From Shinisaurus crocodilurus (lineage: Eukaryota > Chordata > Lepidosauria > Squamata > Shinisauridae): a stretch of 64,000 nucleotides of DNA. Location: assembly GCA_021292165.1 (NCBI GenBank), contig CM037880.1, forward strand, positions 22,032,051-22,096,050, given 5' to 3'. The notes beneath the pieces were generated by a model. The model saw only the letters and a program-made list of their open reading frames with translations. It was not told the origin of the DNA and did no database searches. Shown here piece by piece: positions 1 to 10,565 of this stretch. Position 1 is the stretch's first letter. The number at the start of each line of letters is the position of its first letter. Both the position numbers and the translations under genes were made by a program.

Positions 1-514
1 CAATCTCAGCCATTTTCTACATGAATCTTATACAATAAGACAGCAGATAAATGTTTTAGACTGTTCTGTTGGAAAAACATCAATCGGCATGTTTAACAAG
101 GACCAGGGGATGGCTGATGCAAACAAAGACTATCTCTGTTGCTATGAGCTAACATTATTTATCCTAATAAGTGGGCAGGGGAAAGCAGGGGTGACATAGT
201 TTGCAAACTGTTGCTACCTTTAACATTTCTCTTCCTTAGCTCTTAGTTAGAACTTGTTTCGTTTTCCCCCCACCCAACGCCTCTTCCAGACACTCAGATC
301 TGTTGGAATGATGTACTGTACATGAACCTCAGAACATGAGGCTGGCCTCCCCAAGGAGACTCAAACGGTTGCTAGGGGGACATGGAACATGGAACCAACC
401 TCCACCCTGTGGAGGGTCAATTAACCCAACCAAATTAGCATATCTGAGTCTGTGCGGAGTTGTGATGACGCAGCCCGTGAGATCTGCACAGCAAACAACC
501 CATCTGAGCATATG
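1..514. other. Unassigned intergenic sequence
   Basis: No coding region, RNA gene or clear repeat is supported here. The short open frames around 330-680 have no recognisable domain and run into the adjacent transposon. The last bases before 515 resemble the start of a reverse-oriented tRNA-headed SINE that continues after the transposon at 886. Confidence 0.6.
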
Positions 515-522
515 CCTTATAT

Positions 523-885
523 CAGGGGTGGGAGATCTCAGGCCCATGGGCCAAACCCAGCCCTCCCGGGTTCCCCAGAAGGTCACGCCCCTTTCCCTCA
601 ACCACCAATCATGGTGGTTTCCCAGCTTTTGTGCAGCTTTTTCCCCTTCTAAAGCACTGAAGTGCCTTCTAAAGCACTGAAGTGAAGCACTCTAAGGCGC
701 AGTTACTGGCAGCAAGAGCTTCAAGCTAAAATATGCTGGTATTTTTTTGTATTTTGACCCTGCCCCATTCTGCCTTTGGCCCCACCCCCTTTGCCTTCAG
801 CCCTGCCGACCACTGGAATGTGGCCCCCGAGAGCTGTTCCGAAATGGAATACAGCCTTCAGGCTGAAAGAGGCTCCCCACCACTG
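523..885. mobile_element. Non-autonomous hAT element with perfect 8-bp target duplication
   Basis: The element begins CAGGGGTGGG and ends CCCCACCACTG, giving short hAT-type terminal inverted repeats. It is flanked on both sides by the identical octamer CCTTATAT (515-522 and 886-893), the 8-bp target-site duplication expected of hAT transposases. The interior carries a 'ccaccaatcat...ggtttcccagcttttgtgcag' block shared with the element at 10566-10900, so both belong to one family. It has no transposase reading frame and must have been moved in trans. It interrupts a tRNA-headed SINE on the minus strand. Confidence 0.85.
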
Positions 886-1068
886 CCTTATATTGAATCA
901 GACTATTCATCCATCTAACCCAGCATTGACTACTCTGGCTGGTGGCGGCAGTCTGAGGCTCTTCAGACAGATGTACTTCTATCACCTGTTCCTTTCTGCT
1001 GAGATGCTGAGGACTGAACCTGGCACCTTCTACACATAGCACATGTGCTCGATCACTGAACTATGGCC
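886..1068 (-). repeat. tRNA-headed SINE (minus strand), split by a hAT insertion
   Basis: Read on the minus strand, this stretch starts with a degenerate tRNA-like head (1030-1068, with a B-box-like 'aggttcagtcc' near 1012-1022) and ends in the tail 'ggtctgattcaatataaggcag' type sequence near 886-912. The same layout recurs at 17049, 33925 and 58361. This copy is diverged, and its 3' end is separated by the hAT element at 523-885. Confidence 0.7.
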
Positions 1069-1494
1069 CCTTACTCTCCCATTTCCACCTGCACATACCA
1101 TGGCAAAGCTACTAAAAGTAGCTCAGCCAGTGGCGTGGTAGATGACAGTCGAATAACCACCTCCGGGAGAAGTGATCACATGACTGTGCACTTGCCAAAT
1201 ATACTTTGTTGTTTTATATCCTGATTGATCACATTTGCTTCCCAAACCTTCTCAGGGTAGCACAAATGAGTTACAAGGCACCCTAACTTGCCTGTGAGAT
1301 GGTGGCTGGCCAAAGATCCTCCAGTGAGCTTGAGGGCAGAATGGGCACCAAAACCAGGTCTCTTTTCCAAGCCCATTGCTCTATGCTGAGCAGAGAAACA
1401 ATATCAGCCCAGTTCCACTCTCCTTTCCAGTCAACATAGCCAAAGGGGGTGACTATGGGCTTTTCTGCACAAGACATTTATCATGCACTTGTCA
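1069..1494. other. Unassigned intergenic sequence
   Basis: No supported gene. Only short stop-rich open frames occur on both strands, and no clear repeat family was recognised. Confidence 0.55.
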
Positions 1495-1502
1495 TTCCCT
1501 AC

Positions 1503-2187
1503 CAGGGATGGGGACTCGGACTCGAGGACTCGACTCGTGAGTCGGACTGAGTCCCCCCTCTGACTCGACTCGGACTCGAGTCCCAATATTTTTAATGGGA
1601 CTCGAGACTCGACTCGGGACTCGAGACCAAGGACTCATCAACATCCCTGCTTGATGCCACCTGCAGGTGCTGCCTGGACCCAGTTGCAGTAACAATCCAA
1701 GTTTATTTTTTTAAATCATTTTCCTAATGCAACCTTTCAGACATTTGGGTTTGGCTGCCTCTGCCTGCCTGTTTGGGGTTCCCTGCCTCCTCTGCCTGCC
1801 TGGTCTCTTCTTAACTAGTTTCACAGTTGAATTGTCCAAGACAAAGGCCTCTGCCTGCCTGCTTTGGGGTTCCCTGCCTCCTCTGCCTGCCTGGTATTTT
1901 GGGTTGTCTGCCTGGTCTGTTCTTGTCAAATCAGTGGCAGAGTTTTGAGATAAAAAGGCACACTTGTGCCTAGAATTTATTTAAACCACACATCTGAAGT
2001 AGCCTTATTTTGTTGGGGGAAAACCCCATTGATTTTAATAGGGACTCGTGGAGTCAGCTTTGGGAGTGACTTGGGACTCGGGACTCGTGAGTCACCATTT
2101 TGGAGCAAGGACTTGGACTCGAGACTCGGGTCCAAAGACTCGTGACTCGACTCGTGACTCGAGACCAAGGACTCTTCAACATCCCTG
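1503..2187. mobile_element. hAT element with GACTCG-rich subterminal arrays
   Basis: The 685-bp element starts CAGGGATG and ends CATCCCTG. It is flanked by the perfect 8-bp duplication TTCCCTAC (1495-1502 and 2188-2195), diagnostic of a hAT insertion. Both ends (1510-1630 and 2040-2170) consist almost entirely of reiterated GACTCG/CGAGTC words in both orientations, the layout of subterminal transposase-binding repeats. The core (1735-1950) carries a diverged direct duplication of a 'gcctcctctgcctgcctgg' unit. There is no transposase frame, so it is non-autonomous. Confidence 0.85.
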
Positions 2188-2195
2188 TTCCCTAC

Positions 2196-2525
2196 TCACA
2201 ATTGTTTACGGGTTCTTTAGACAACGTCGTGACCCTCCGGTTTCACTTCTGTGTTGAACCAGAACTTTCGGCAAGCTTTTTAGAACTGGGGAAATGCAAC
2301 ATTTAATTGTGAAAGCGAAAGAAAGCATGATTTCCTCTTGAGTATTTGCACTATTCCGCTATACCACAGTGCCACCTAGAGGTAATGTAGCAGAAAAGCA
2401 GGAAAGGAAACGTTCCTCATGTAGTGCTCGGATCTCAGTTCTGCAACAAAACTGAAAGTAGATGCAGCAGATTAACAACCAATTAACAGCCTCATGTAGA
2501 AAAGCTCTATATGCTCTCATCATTA
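2196..2525. other. Unassigned intergenic sequence
   Basis: This AT-rich stretch has no supported gene or repeat assignment. It is the original insertion context of the L1-like element that follows. Confidence 0.5.
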
Positions 2526-2538
2526 TGGACATGGTACT

Positions 2539-2952
2539 GTTTTTTTTTCCAATTTTTATTTATATTTTTAAATGAACACACATACAAAAAGAACATAAAC
2601 CTACAAATCATAAACTCCAAGTGCATCCGTCACCCCGGGGCCAAAACCAATTCTATCCACATAATCCATTATTAATCTATATTCCAAAAATACATCATAT
2701 CGTGACATGGCTTACTCCCTTTTCCCTTTACTAAAACATAATCTAAAAATGGTCCCCATATATCCTTAAAATTATTTTTCTTTCATTGTCCCTTTTTACA
2801 TTTAATACTACACGTTAGTTTATCATTTAAAAACGATATCCCACACCTCTTTATACCAATCTATAATTAAATACTGATGTTGAACTTTCCAATTCCTTGC
2901 TATCAGTAATCTCCCTGCCGTTAACAAACTTACAATTAATTCCTTTTTCTCT
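2539..2952 (-). mobile_element. 5'-truncated L1-like LINE 3' end with 13-bp target duplication
   Basis: The insertion is bounded by two identical copies of TGGACATGGTACT (2526-2538 and 2953-2965), a target-site duplication of the length L1-type retrotransposition makes. On the minus strand it ends in a poly(A) tract (the T-run at 2541-2548), preceded by an AATAAA-containing A-rich 3' end. The conceptual minus-strand translation includes 'FKDIWGPFLDYV', resembling the C-terminus of L1 ORF2. Internal stops show it is only a fossil of the terminal ~0.4 kb. L1 assignment is likely; another target-primed LINE is possible. Confidence 0.8.
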
Positions 2953-2965
2953 TGGACATGGTACT

Positions 2966-3729
2966 ATAAGCCAGTGGAGCATATCTTTTGGAGACAGAGA
3001 TGTTGGCCAGTGCAAACCTCACTACATTAAGGGCAAACAGATGGCCATCTGTTTGGCAGACAGAGAGGTAATGCAAGATGGCTCTTCCTAACTTGCTAGG
3101 GATGTCATGGAGGAAAGCAATTGTTCACACCACCATGGCTACTCATAAGATTTAGGGCAATGGTTACAGCTGAGGAGGAGCAGCCACAAAGCAACTTTCT
3201 AGGCTCTTGCTTGGGTTCCAGAAAGCAAAGGCAGAAAACACACCCCTCATGCTTGCTACAGAAAACCAACTACATAGACCTCACAGCCCAAGATGGTCCT
3301 TGTAGACTGTGCAAAGAAGAGGACGATGACAACACCAAAGGACATCTGGACTTCAGGGATTGAGCACCACACCAGACTCCCTACGTTAGGCCCTAGTCAC
3401 TTGACCCTTTGAGCCAATACGAGCCAGATCAAATTCTGACCCTTGGTCGCCACTGTGTGCCAAAAGACAACCCAGCTTGAGTGCTGTAGCATGGCAGCCG
3501 GAATGTACATGACCAGCTCAGCCCATAGCAGGATGACTGGATGTTAGCATCGGTTGGGTGAAAAATGCAAGTATGGCAAAACAGTAGGTATATACCATCA
3601 ACCTGGAGGTCAGTGTGTGGGGTGTGGGGTGCATTATCTTATGCTTATTATGGGAAAGTTTGAAAACTCAGTTCAAGAACATGGTTCCCACATGAAAACT
3701 ACACATGTCCCCCACCACACACGCACACG

Positions 3730-3768
<39 letters not shown>

Positions 3769-4630
3769 TTCCCCAGGTTTACATCTCAAATCAAAAACAG
3801 AGCCAAATCCAGGCCAAACTAGCAAGATAATTTTTAAGGCTTTTTAGTTTCTTTTGGAGGGGGGAGAAGGGGGTGTCTGGGTTTGTTGTGCCTTTTTAGC
3901 TGATTTGAATGCTTAACTAAGGAGCTCGCCTGCTCAGTTAAAATGTAGATCATCTACCGATAAACTGTGTTAATATTTAACGTAAGCTGGTAGACAGGAG
4001 AAATTCCTGTGAGTTAACGGGATCAATGGAGAGCAAGCAGAGGATCTGCTACGGACAGCGCACCCTTTTAGAAGAAGGCCTCAGAGATCTTCCTAGCAGT
4101 GCTTGGTCGGTCTGCATATTAAAACAGAAGTCTCTGGTTTACCGGCTGGAACCATAACATCGTCCCTGACAGCTGACTAAAAGTGAAGCGATGCTTCGCA
4201 AGGAATGATGATTCTTAGTACAACTTTTAATCATGTGCACCATGTGCTCTGAGTTAATTTTTATTCCCTTCTCAGACATCTTCCAGCCATTCGCTCCACA
4301 CTGCTGCTCTGCAGCGTCACCATTGGGGTTCGTCAATATGTTACCTTTTCCCCCTTGAGTGCAGTTAGTTACCAAGTGGTAACTGTTCCATCTAGCTATG
4401 CATGTTGACCCTAAGTGTACATACCCTCCAATATTTCACAGAGGAAAATGCGGGTGTTCTGGTGTGCGTGCTTTTCCTCCCTGTTTTGTAATGTACATTT
4501 CATGACTATCTGACCCCAGTGTTTACCTCCTCCCCTCTTCGCCATAGCCTTCCATATACATATCGGCCAAGTGAGGATGACGTTCACGCATCTCATGAAG
4601 TGGACTCTACTCCAGAAGCGCTTATTCCAT
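2966..4630. other. Unassigned intergenic sequence
   Basis: No gene is supported. The only structured part is the CA/GA microsatellite at 3716-3768. The open frames around 3121-3363 and 3554-3847 lack recognisable domains, and the second exists largely because of the microsatellite. Confidence 0.55.
3716..3768. repeat. Compound (CA)n-(GA)n microsatellite
   Basis: Alternating CA with a few CG interruptions passes directly into a pure GA run. It is a simple sequence repeat and likely length-polymorphic. Confidence 0.95.
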
Positions 4631-4631
4631 C

Positions 4632-5062
4632 ATAAATGTGTTAGGGTGTAATCCTACGGGGATGCCCATAACCCACCGCACTCAGAGGATTACGCGAATC
4701 CTACGCCTCCTCCCACCCTGCAAAACAGCTAGATGGCTAATTTCGGCTGTCTAACTGCGGCACTTTGGAGCGGGAGGAAAGGAGGCTGAGGCACCAACAG
4801 GATATGTCGTATCTTGTCAGCGCTAGTCTTCTCCCTTCCCTGCCCCCTGGAATGCCCGCTAAACCCCTTCTCTGAGGTCGCAAAATGACCTCGGAGAAGC
4901 AGTCAGCACAGTTCTTTCTCCGCTGGCTGGGGGGGATCGGAGCACGGAGCGCCTGTTCCAAGGTTGGAGTGATTTTCCAACCTCGGAGCTGGGAATGCAT
5001 ACCATCCTATGCCCCCCCCCCCGATGCTGCCTAGGGGGCCATAGGATTGCTCTGCCTGTCTT
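4632..5062. mobile_element. Possible inverted-repeat DNA element
   Basis: The block begins 'gtgtaatcctacgggg' and ends 'ggccataggattgct', an imperfect inverted pair. The pair resembles the 'GCAATCCTAT' terminal motif seen elsewhere in this window (9255-9390, 48698-48797). The interior is GC-rich with a run of Cs near 5013-5022. No target duplication was found, so the boundaries are approximate. Confidence 0.4.
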
Positions 5063-6369
5063 GAAAGATGCCACAAGACTCTTTGATGTTTTTGTAGAAT
5101 CAGTATTCTAAAGTTCCCCCAAGTTATATCAGACCAATTCCTCTTGCTTTATACCATTTATGCTGAGTTTGTTTAAACTTCCATTGTTAATGTTTTGTAT
5201 TTTTGTATTTGTGTTTTGTATGTTACTTCCTTTCTGGAATTTGATCAAAAAGCAGGCTATAAATTAATCAATTAAACTTAACGTAACTTGATTGGCTTCC
5301 TTGGTTCAAGTTAAACAATGCGTTCTTCAGTATCGAGAAATCCATGGTGAACATCACAAACAAACTGTTGAATGAGATTTGAAAATCCCTTGATGGTCTT
5401 GAAATTCCTTCAGAAACATATGGATCAGGTACAGTTTTAAGGGCTCTTCTTTGCCCACCCCCATGCACAAAGCCACTGTGGGCTGAAATAATCTTTAGTG
5501 CAAAATGGAACATCTTCAGACAATAGAGAGACAATTGCCTGTGTTAGCACGACAATTTGTTTTGTTTGCAGAGTACCAACCAGTCTATTTGTTACTAGCT
5601 ACGTGCTAATTATTCCCGCTAATTGCATGCAAAACATTCATTATCACCTAGATGTGGAAGAGGACCCCTCAGGTTCCAGTGACAAATTAATTACTGTGTT
5701 TTCCTTCAGAACAGTACTTCTAGACCATCCCTGCTATTATCTCAAAAATAAATTGCCTTAGCAGGAAGTTTGTCTCTCAAAGGACTTTTCTTCTTCTTTG
5801 CAAATGGAAAAGCAGGTTTACAAATACCATATTAAGTTTCCCCCTCCTCTAGTTTTCCCAGGCAGGTATTTCCTGAAGCTCTCAGGAGCTAGAATATTGA
5901 TTTTTACAGACTCCTAATCCTCAAAAAGGGGACCACATCCTGCTATTTTTCATTATGTAACTACTCTTCTAATCGGAGATCTGTACCAGAATATAACCCT
6001 GCAAAGGAAGAGATGCAGAATATATAAGAAAATATAGTCTGCCGAGGATGAGAGTTGGGCCTCCTACCTCAACCCAGAGAGGCCAAAGGGACTGTGTCTC
6101 TTAAAACTAAGATGCTGCAACAGCACCCACATATTGCTTTGCCAACCATCTGCCGGGCAAGGCTAGCTGGTTTACAGAGGTAGACAAAGCACCCACCTGG
6201 GGCAGCACAATCCCAGACATCTACCATTGCAGAAGAAGTGGCACAAGTTAAAGAACACCTGCTGGTTATGGCATGGGAGGCTTCTTGTGTGCACTCTGGC
6301 ATGTGGGGCTTGTGGGACATATTTGCAGTTTGCATGGCAATGCACCTGGCCACCCTGCACAGAGGTATT
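5063..6369. other. Unassigned sequence with a possible retroelement tail
   Basis: The segment at about 5230-5275 ('aaagcaggctataaattaatcaattaaa') looks like a SINE or LINE 3' tail. The rest, including the open frame at 5498-5761, has no recognisable domain. No gene is supported. Confidence 0.45.
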
Positions 6370-6690
6370 GTTACAATTGCTAAAGTAGGGGTTCAAAAAT
6401 TGCAGCCCGGAGGCTGCATGCAGTTTGCCAGATCCCTCTGCATCTGCCACCCTGGTAGCCACTGCCTATCCGTTCCTTATCTCTGATAGTCTAGAATTAG
6501 CGCTAGCAAAGGAATCCCTTCCCTTATCTCTGCTCTCTCATCAGAGGTCCGAGAGAAGCCAGTGTTTGGGCTGGAATCTCTGGGGCTTCCTGTCTGGTTG
6601 CATGCATGCATGCAGACGTGAACGCACACGTGTGTTCACGTGATGCCAGCACCAGATACCCTGGCAACAGCAGATTTGGCCCTCCAGGAC
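6370..6690. other. Possible degraded hAT element
   Basis: Sequence near 6387 ('aggggttcaaaaattgcag') and near 6672 ('tttggccctccaggac') resembles the outer parts of hAT elements seen elsewhere here. No 8-bp duplication was identified. The call is tentative. Confidence 0.3.
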
Positions 6691-6719
6691 AAATAAATAA
6701 TTACTCCTGCTGCTCCATC

Positions 6720-6875
6720 TTACTGCTCCTTGTATTGCTCTGTGCTATTACTGCAATTGTCGTTGTTTTTAATATTGTACTTTAAATGTGATTTTAATAT
6801 TTGTATGTGAACCGCTTAGGGATTTTATTACATTAAATGGTATAGTAGTATCACAAATAAAATAAAATAAATATG
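6720..6875 (+). repeat. LINE 3' tail fragment
   Basis: The segment contains 'gtgaaccgcttagggatt' and ends in a (AAATA)n-type A-rich tail near 6856-6873. This resembles the 3' tails of L2-like LINEs and their SINE partners elsewhere in the window. Coding sequence is absent. Confidence 0.45.
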
Positions 6876-6957
6876 CCATCCTGGTGCTGGCATAATTATT
6901 TCCCTTCCCATTTGTGTCAATTGGATATAGATATAAAGATATATAGATATATATACA

Positions 6958-6960
6958 CTG

Positions 6961-6994
<34 letters not shown>
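6958..6994. repeat. (CA)n microsatellite
   Basis: A near-perfect CA dinucleotide run directly abuts the left end of a mariner-like MITE. Confidence 0.95.
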
Positions 6995-6997
<3 letters not shown>

Positions 6998-7246
6998 GCA
7001 GTCCCCGAGTTAAAAACATCTGACTTACAGACAACCCATACTTAAGAACTGACTTCTGGGTTCCCCGGCACTACGTCATTTACGTAGAGTACATAGCATA
7101 GTACACTACGCAATTTGCGTAATTTACGCAATTTGTGTAAATGCCGATTTTAACGTATAGAACGCTATGCTGCTCCGACTTACATACAGATTCGACTTAA
7201 AGACATTCTTAAGAACAGAACTCATTCGTAACCTGGGGACTGCCTG
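6994..7246. mobile_element. Mariner-like MITE
   Basis: The left end 'GGCAGTCCCCGAGTT' and the right end 'AACCTGGGGACTGCC' are inverted copies of each other. The right end is followed by TA at 7247-7248, the Tc1/mariner target dinucleotide. The inner portions are also inverted ('gacttacag' versus 'gacttaaagac...'). At about 250 bp with no reading frame it is a non-autonomous element. It inserted in or next to a CA/TA-rich microsatellite, so the left target copy is not clear. Confidence 0.7.
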
Positions 7247-7330
7247 TATATATATTTAAATACCAGGAAGTGGGAGGGAAAACATTCCCCACATCCTGTC
7301 CTGGCCACAATAAGCCAGCAGGGCTTAGGA

Positions 7331-7467
7331 AACTGGGTTGGCAACTTGTGGCCTTCCAGGTGTTTTGGTCCACAGCTCCCATTGGCCCTAGCCAACATAA
7401 CCAATGATGAGGGATGATGGGAGTTCTAGGCCAAAACATCTGGAGGATCGTGAGTTGCCCACCCCTG
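7331..7467. mobile_element. Palindromic hAT-type MITE
   Basis: A 137-bp inverted repeat: the left arm reads 'ggcaacttgtggcc...tgttttgg' and the right arm 'ccaaaacatctgg...gttgccca'. It is flanked by GCTTAGGA (7323-7330) and GCTTAGAA (7468-7475), a 7-of-8 match consistent with a hAT target duplication. It belongs to the same broad family as copies at 39868, 58834 and 63526. Confidence 0.75.
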
Positions 7468-7475
7468 GCTTAGAA

Positions 7476-9250
7476 GTGGTGGTTCCTCTGCTATTGAATT
7501 TCCATTCCCCTAACCTATGATTGCTCTGTTACTCTCCCAGAATGCCGCAAAGCATAACTCAAAGAGCTCTCATTGTGATCACATTAAGGTGGACCAGGAG
7601 CTACATTTCAAGTTGATTTAGCTCTGCAAAAAACTCTGTGTTACCTCCATCAATGTGTTTTCTAAGGATGCAACTACAGGATGGTATCCAAATGCTAATC
7701 ATTCTGAATGAAGCATTCTACCAAAGATGTTGACGTAATCAAGTTTAGCTCTGCCCAAGCTCAAACTCCTGTGTAAACATTCTTAGTTTGGTTCCAAAAG
7801 TGACATTTCTAGCTAGCTTAGGGTTGACAGGGGAAACATTTAAATAGGTTCAACAAAATAAACACATTTAATTAAACAAAACTGGTGGAGGTAATTTTGT
7901 TTAGAGAAAAGCCTTATTGACTTCTTGTTTCTTTAAAGTTGACATTTCCTTCATCCATTTTAAGAAAACATGCATGGCCCATTTCCCCTTCTCAACAACA
8001 AAAAAGTAACGTCAGGTTTTTAAATGTGGCTTCGTTCAAGTTTCCTGGCTTGCTATTTTGTTTGCTCACAGCATAGTTCTTCAATAGACATGTATTTCCT
8101 GGCTACAAAAAATACAGGGGAAAACAGGCAGTATCACATAATTTATCCTTCTCAAACGAGATTTCATTTAGAAAGGGACCAGCTATAACGGTGGGCAAAA
8201 ATCAGCACCAGAAGCCAGAGTGATAGTATCATTCAATTATCCACCTCATTTTGAAAACTTCTCGGTGATCGTTGGCTTATTTCCTATTACACTATAATTT
8301 TCGATTTCACAACAGATGTAAAGCCAGAAATCCTACTTTTGGAGTCAAAAAGCGTAGTAGATTTCATTTATGTTGGACTGAAACCAGTGGTGTAAGTAGA
8401 AAAAAAACTATCTTGCAGGTACTGGGTTAGGGTGGCCATGTGTCCTACGTTCCATGAATCCTCTGTTTGAAGGCATCCTGTCAGAGGACAGTTTTCGACT
8501 TTAAGGCATCCTCTCTTTGAAAGGCTATCCATGCCAAGGCTGTTTAAAAGACCATAAAAAGAGAGTGCAGCGAAGGCCTTGAAGTTGCACATCAACAGTT
8601 AACACCTGGACAGGAGAGTGAGCAGGCACACAGGTCACCTGGTCTCATTCGTTTCCATTATGGTGAGATGTATACTATTTCTATTCAAATTATAGCAATT
8701 CTTTCTAAATTTGCATCTCTCTATATAAATTAGCACATGCAGATTTTATGCAAATTTCTGCCCTCTTTTTTTGGTGGGGCATTTCCTCTTTTTGAGAAAT
8801 GCATATGCAGCCCTATATTTGTTCCAGGGGCAATAGTCTGAAGACACATGATCCAGCAACCTTGCTGAAACTCACTTTTGGGCACCTTTCTTTTTAAAAA
8901 AAAAATCAGTATTAGCTAATATTATATACCAAATGTGCCACTGACCATGTAAGGAGCGCATTTCCCTCACCGCTGAGGAATTGCACTCTGACCTCACTAA
9001 TTTAGAATGAATAATTCAGTGTTTGAATGGCTTTGCTCACTCATAGCTCTCCTGAAAAAGGCGTCAGGATGGAGCTTGGGTTTGAACTGGAAATGTGGAA
9101 TAGTATTCTGAAAGAGTATACTCCAACTTTCATGCTGATACACACATTCTCACCACTCTCCTTGAAAATGGGTACATGGGGTGAGCTGGGTTTCATCCTT
9201 AGAATGCAACAGGTTTTCTTGAGCATGCATGCCAACTGCTGTTCCGATGT
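7476..9250. other. Unassigned, mostly unique AT-rich sequence
   Basis: No coding region is supported. The stretch from about 7500 to 8350 is AT-rich, non-repetitive and free of recognisable transposon remnants, which is unusual for this window. It is a candidate for conserved regulatory sequence. Short open frames at 8368-8595 and 9041-9262 lack any domain. Confidence 0.45.
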
Positions 9251-9252
9251 CT

Positions 9253-9390
9253 TACGGCGCAATCCTATGCAAGTTTAGACAGAAAAAAGGCCTACAACTC
9301 CCAGCATGCTTCAGCCAGCATGACTGGCTGGGGCATGCTGGGAGTTGTAGACCATTTTTCTGTCTAACTGTGCATAGGATTGTGCCCTTA
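9253..9390. mobile_element. Palindromic MITE with GCAATCCTATGC termini
   Basis: The arms are near-perfect inverses: 'gcgcaatcctatgcaagttt' with 'cagaaaaaaggcctacaactcccagcatgc' on the left, and the reverse on the right ending 'gcataggattgtgccc'. The spacer is a few tens of bases. A related full copy lies at 48698-48797 and a half copy at 50838-50905. Confidence 0.75.
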
Positions 9391-9811
9391 ATCTTTGAAG
9401 GAGATTATACTTCATCCCTTTGCCCACCTGCTAGAAGACATCACGTGCAGGAAGACTTTTGCACGGTATTTGCATTTTGCTCCCCCACTTTGAAAATGAA
9501 TGTGCATGTGGTAGAGCTGGTACGGGAATTCAGAATTGTGCCCTGGGTGTGTGTACCAAATTCCATCCCAACAGCGATCACATCCCAACATTCCATCATA
9601 TTACAGGCCAGCTCGCAAGCGTACAAACAAAATGCCAAAGAGAGTTGAGTTAAACCAAAAGCCTTCCTTCCCTCAGTCCATGAAGGAGCAGGGCTTCCTA
9701 TTGCACAGGGCAGGACCCCCCCCCCCGTTCAGAAGCCCCTCCCCCTTTCTTGTAGAAGCCAAGCACTCCCATACACCATGTATAAGCATCTTAAGGGGGG
9801 AAAACGGGCCT
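9391..9811. other. Unassigned intergenic sequence
   Basis: Three short overlapping open frames lie here (9229-9862), none with a recognisable domain or coding signature. A run of Cs near 9716-9726 disrupts any longer frame. Confidence 0.5.
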
Positions 9812-9886
9812 GGTCTGCAGGCATGTGATGTAGCTACCTTGCTAAAGCTAAGCAGGCCTTGATCTGGTCAGTGCCTGGATGGGAGA
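9812..9886 (+). repeat. 5S rRNA-derived SINE head fragment
   Basis: The sequence 'aaagctaagcagg...ctggtcagtgcctggatgggaga' follows the internal region of eukaryotic 5S rRNA (gaagctaagcagggt...gtacttggatgggaga), including the internal promoter region. It is diverged and runs directly into the left arm of the fold-back repeat, so it may be the head of a SINE whose body is that arm. Confidence 0.65.
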
Positions 9887-10008
9887 GTTTCTCCGCGCCA
9901 GCATTTGCCCTGAAGACCTTGAGAAAGGAGATAACGTTAAAGCCACCAAAATGAAGGGCCTATTTCCCCACCTTCTCTTCTAGCTCAGCTCCCTCCTCCT
10001 CTACTATC
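9887..10008 (+). repeat. Left arm of a large fold-back repeat
   Basis: About 122 bp starting 'tttctccgcgccagcattt' and ending 'ctcctctactatc'. It is repeated in inverted orientation at 10425-10546 with only one clear mismatch. The adjacent sequence to 10090 includes three short direct copies of 'ccttgaactttgt'-type sequence and a SINE-like tail ('gaatataaatggaatgaatg'). Confidence 0.85.
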
Positions 10009-10424
10009 CTTGAACTTTGTCCTTGAACTTTGTCCTTGAACTCCATTGAGTTCTATGGGGGGAAAGTTTGAATATAAATGGAATGAATGAATTTCAAGAG
10101 TACTTTCGGGTAGTACACTCATGTCACTGCTAAGCATTATGCTGGTGCCCATGTGCCACTGATTGGAATAAGTACACTGGTCCTCTTTGCCCAGCCTTTA
10201 CATCATGTCTCAAACAGAGATTTTGTGAAAGCTCTTGGACTGCCAGCAACCTCACCAAAGACCTCCATCCGCTCCATATTTACAGAGGAGGAGTTCAGCG
10301 TCAGGATAAACAAACAGATGACTCAAATTAATATCCACTCTCATGGAAAGAGCGGGGCTGGAGGGGTATGCTGGTAGAAGCTGTTGTTTTGCAGACCAGT
10401 TAATAGAGCAACCATTCATAAGAA
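10009..10424. other. Loop between fold-back arms
   Basis: About 416 bp separates the two arms. It starts with a short triplicated unit ('ccttgaactttgt', 10009-10045) and a retroelement-like tail at 10060-10090. No coding potential is supported; the open frame at 10153-10377 has no recognisable domain. Confidence 0.55.
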
Positions 10425-10546
10425 GATAGTAGAGGAGGAGGGAGCTGAGCTAGAAGAGAAGGTGGGGAAATAAGCCCTTCATTTTGGTGGCTTTAACGTT
10501 ATCTCCTTTCTCAAGGTCTTCAGGGCAAATGCTGGCGCGGAGAAAA
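10425..10546 (-). repeat. Right arm of the fold-back repeat
   Basis: This is the reverse complement of 9887-10008, ending 'gccagc...gcgcggagaaa' read inversely. Near identity of the arms implies a recent event or ongoing gene conversion. It lacks both the 5S-like head and the A-rich tail that adjoin the left arm. Confidence 0.85.
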
Positions 10547-10565
10547 TTCTACTCTTGCTGTAGAC

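Noticed and set aside
1503..2187. GACTCG reiterations as a possible CRISPR-like or satellite array
   Set aside because: Spacing is irregular, both orientations occur, and the block is bounded by hAT termini with a target duplication.
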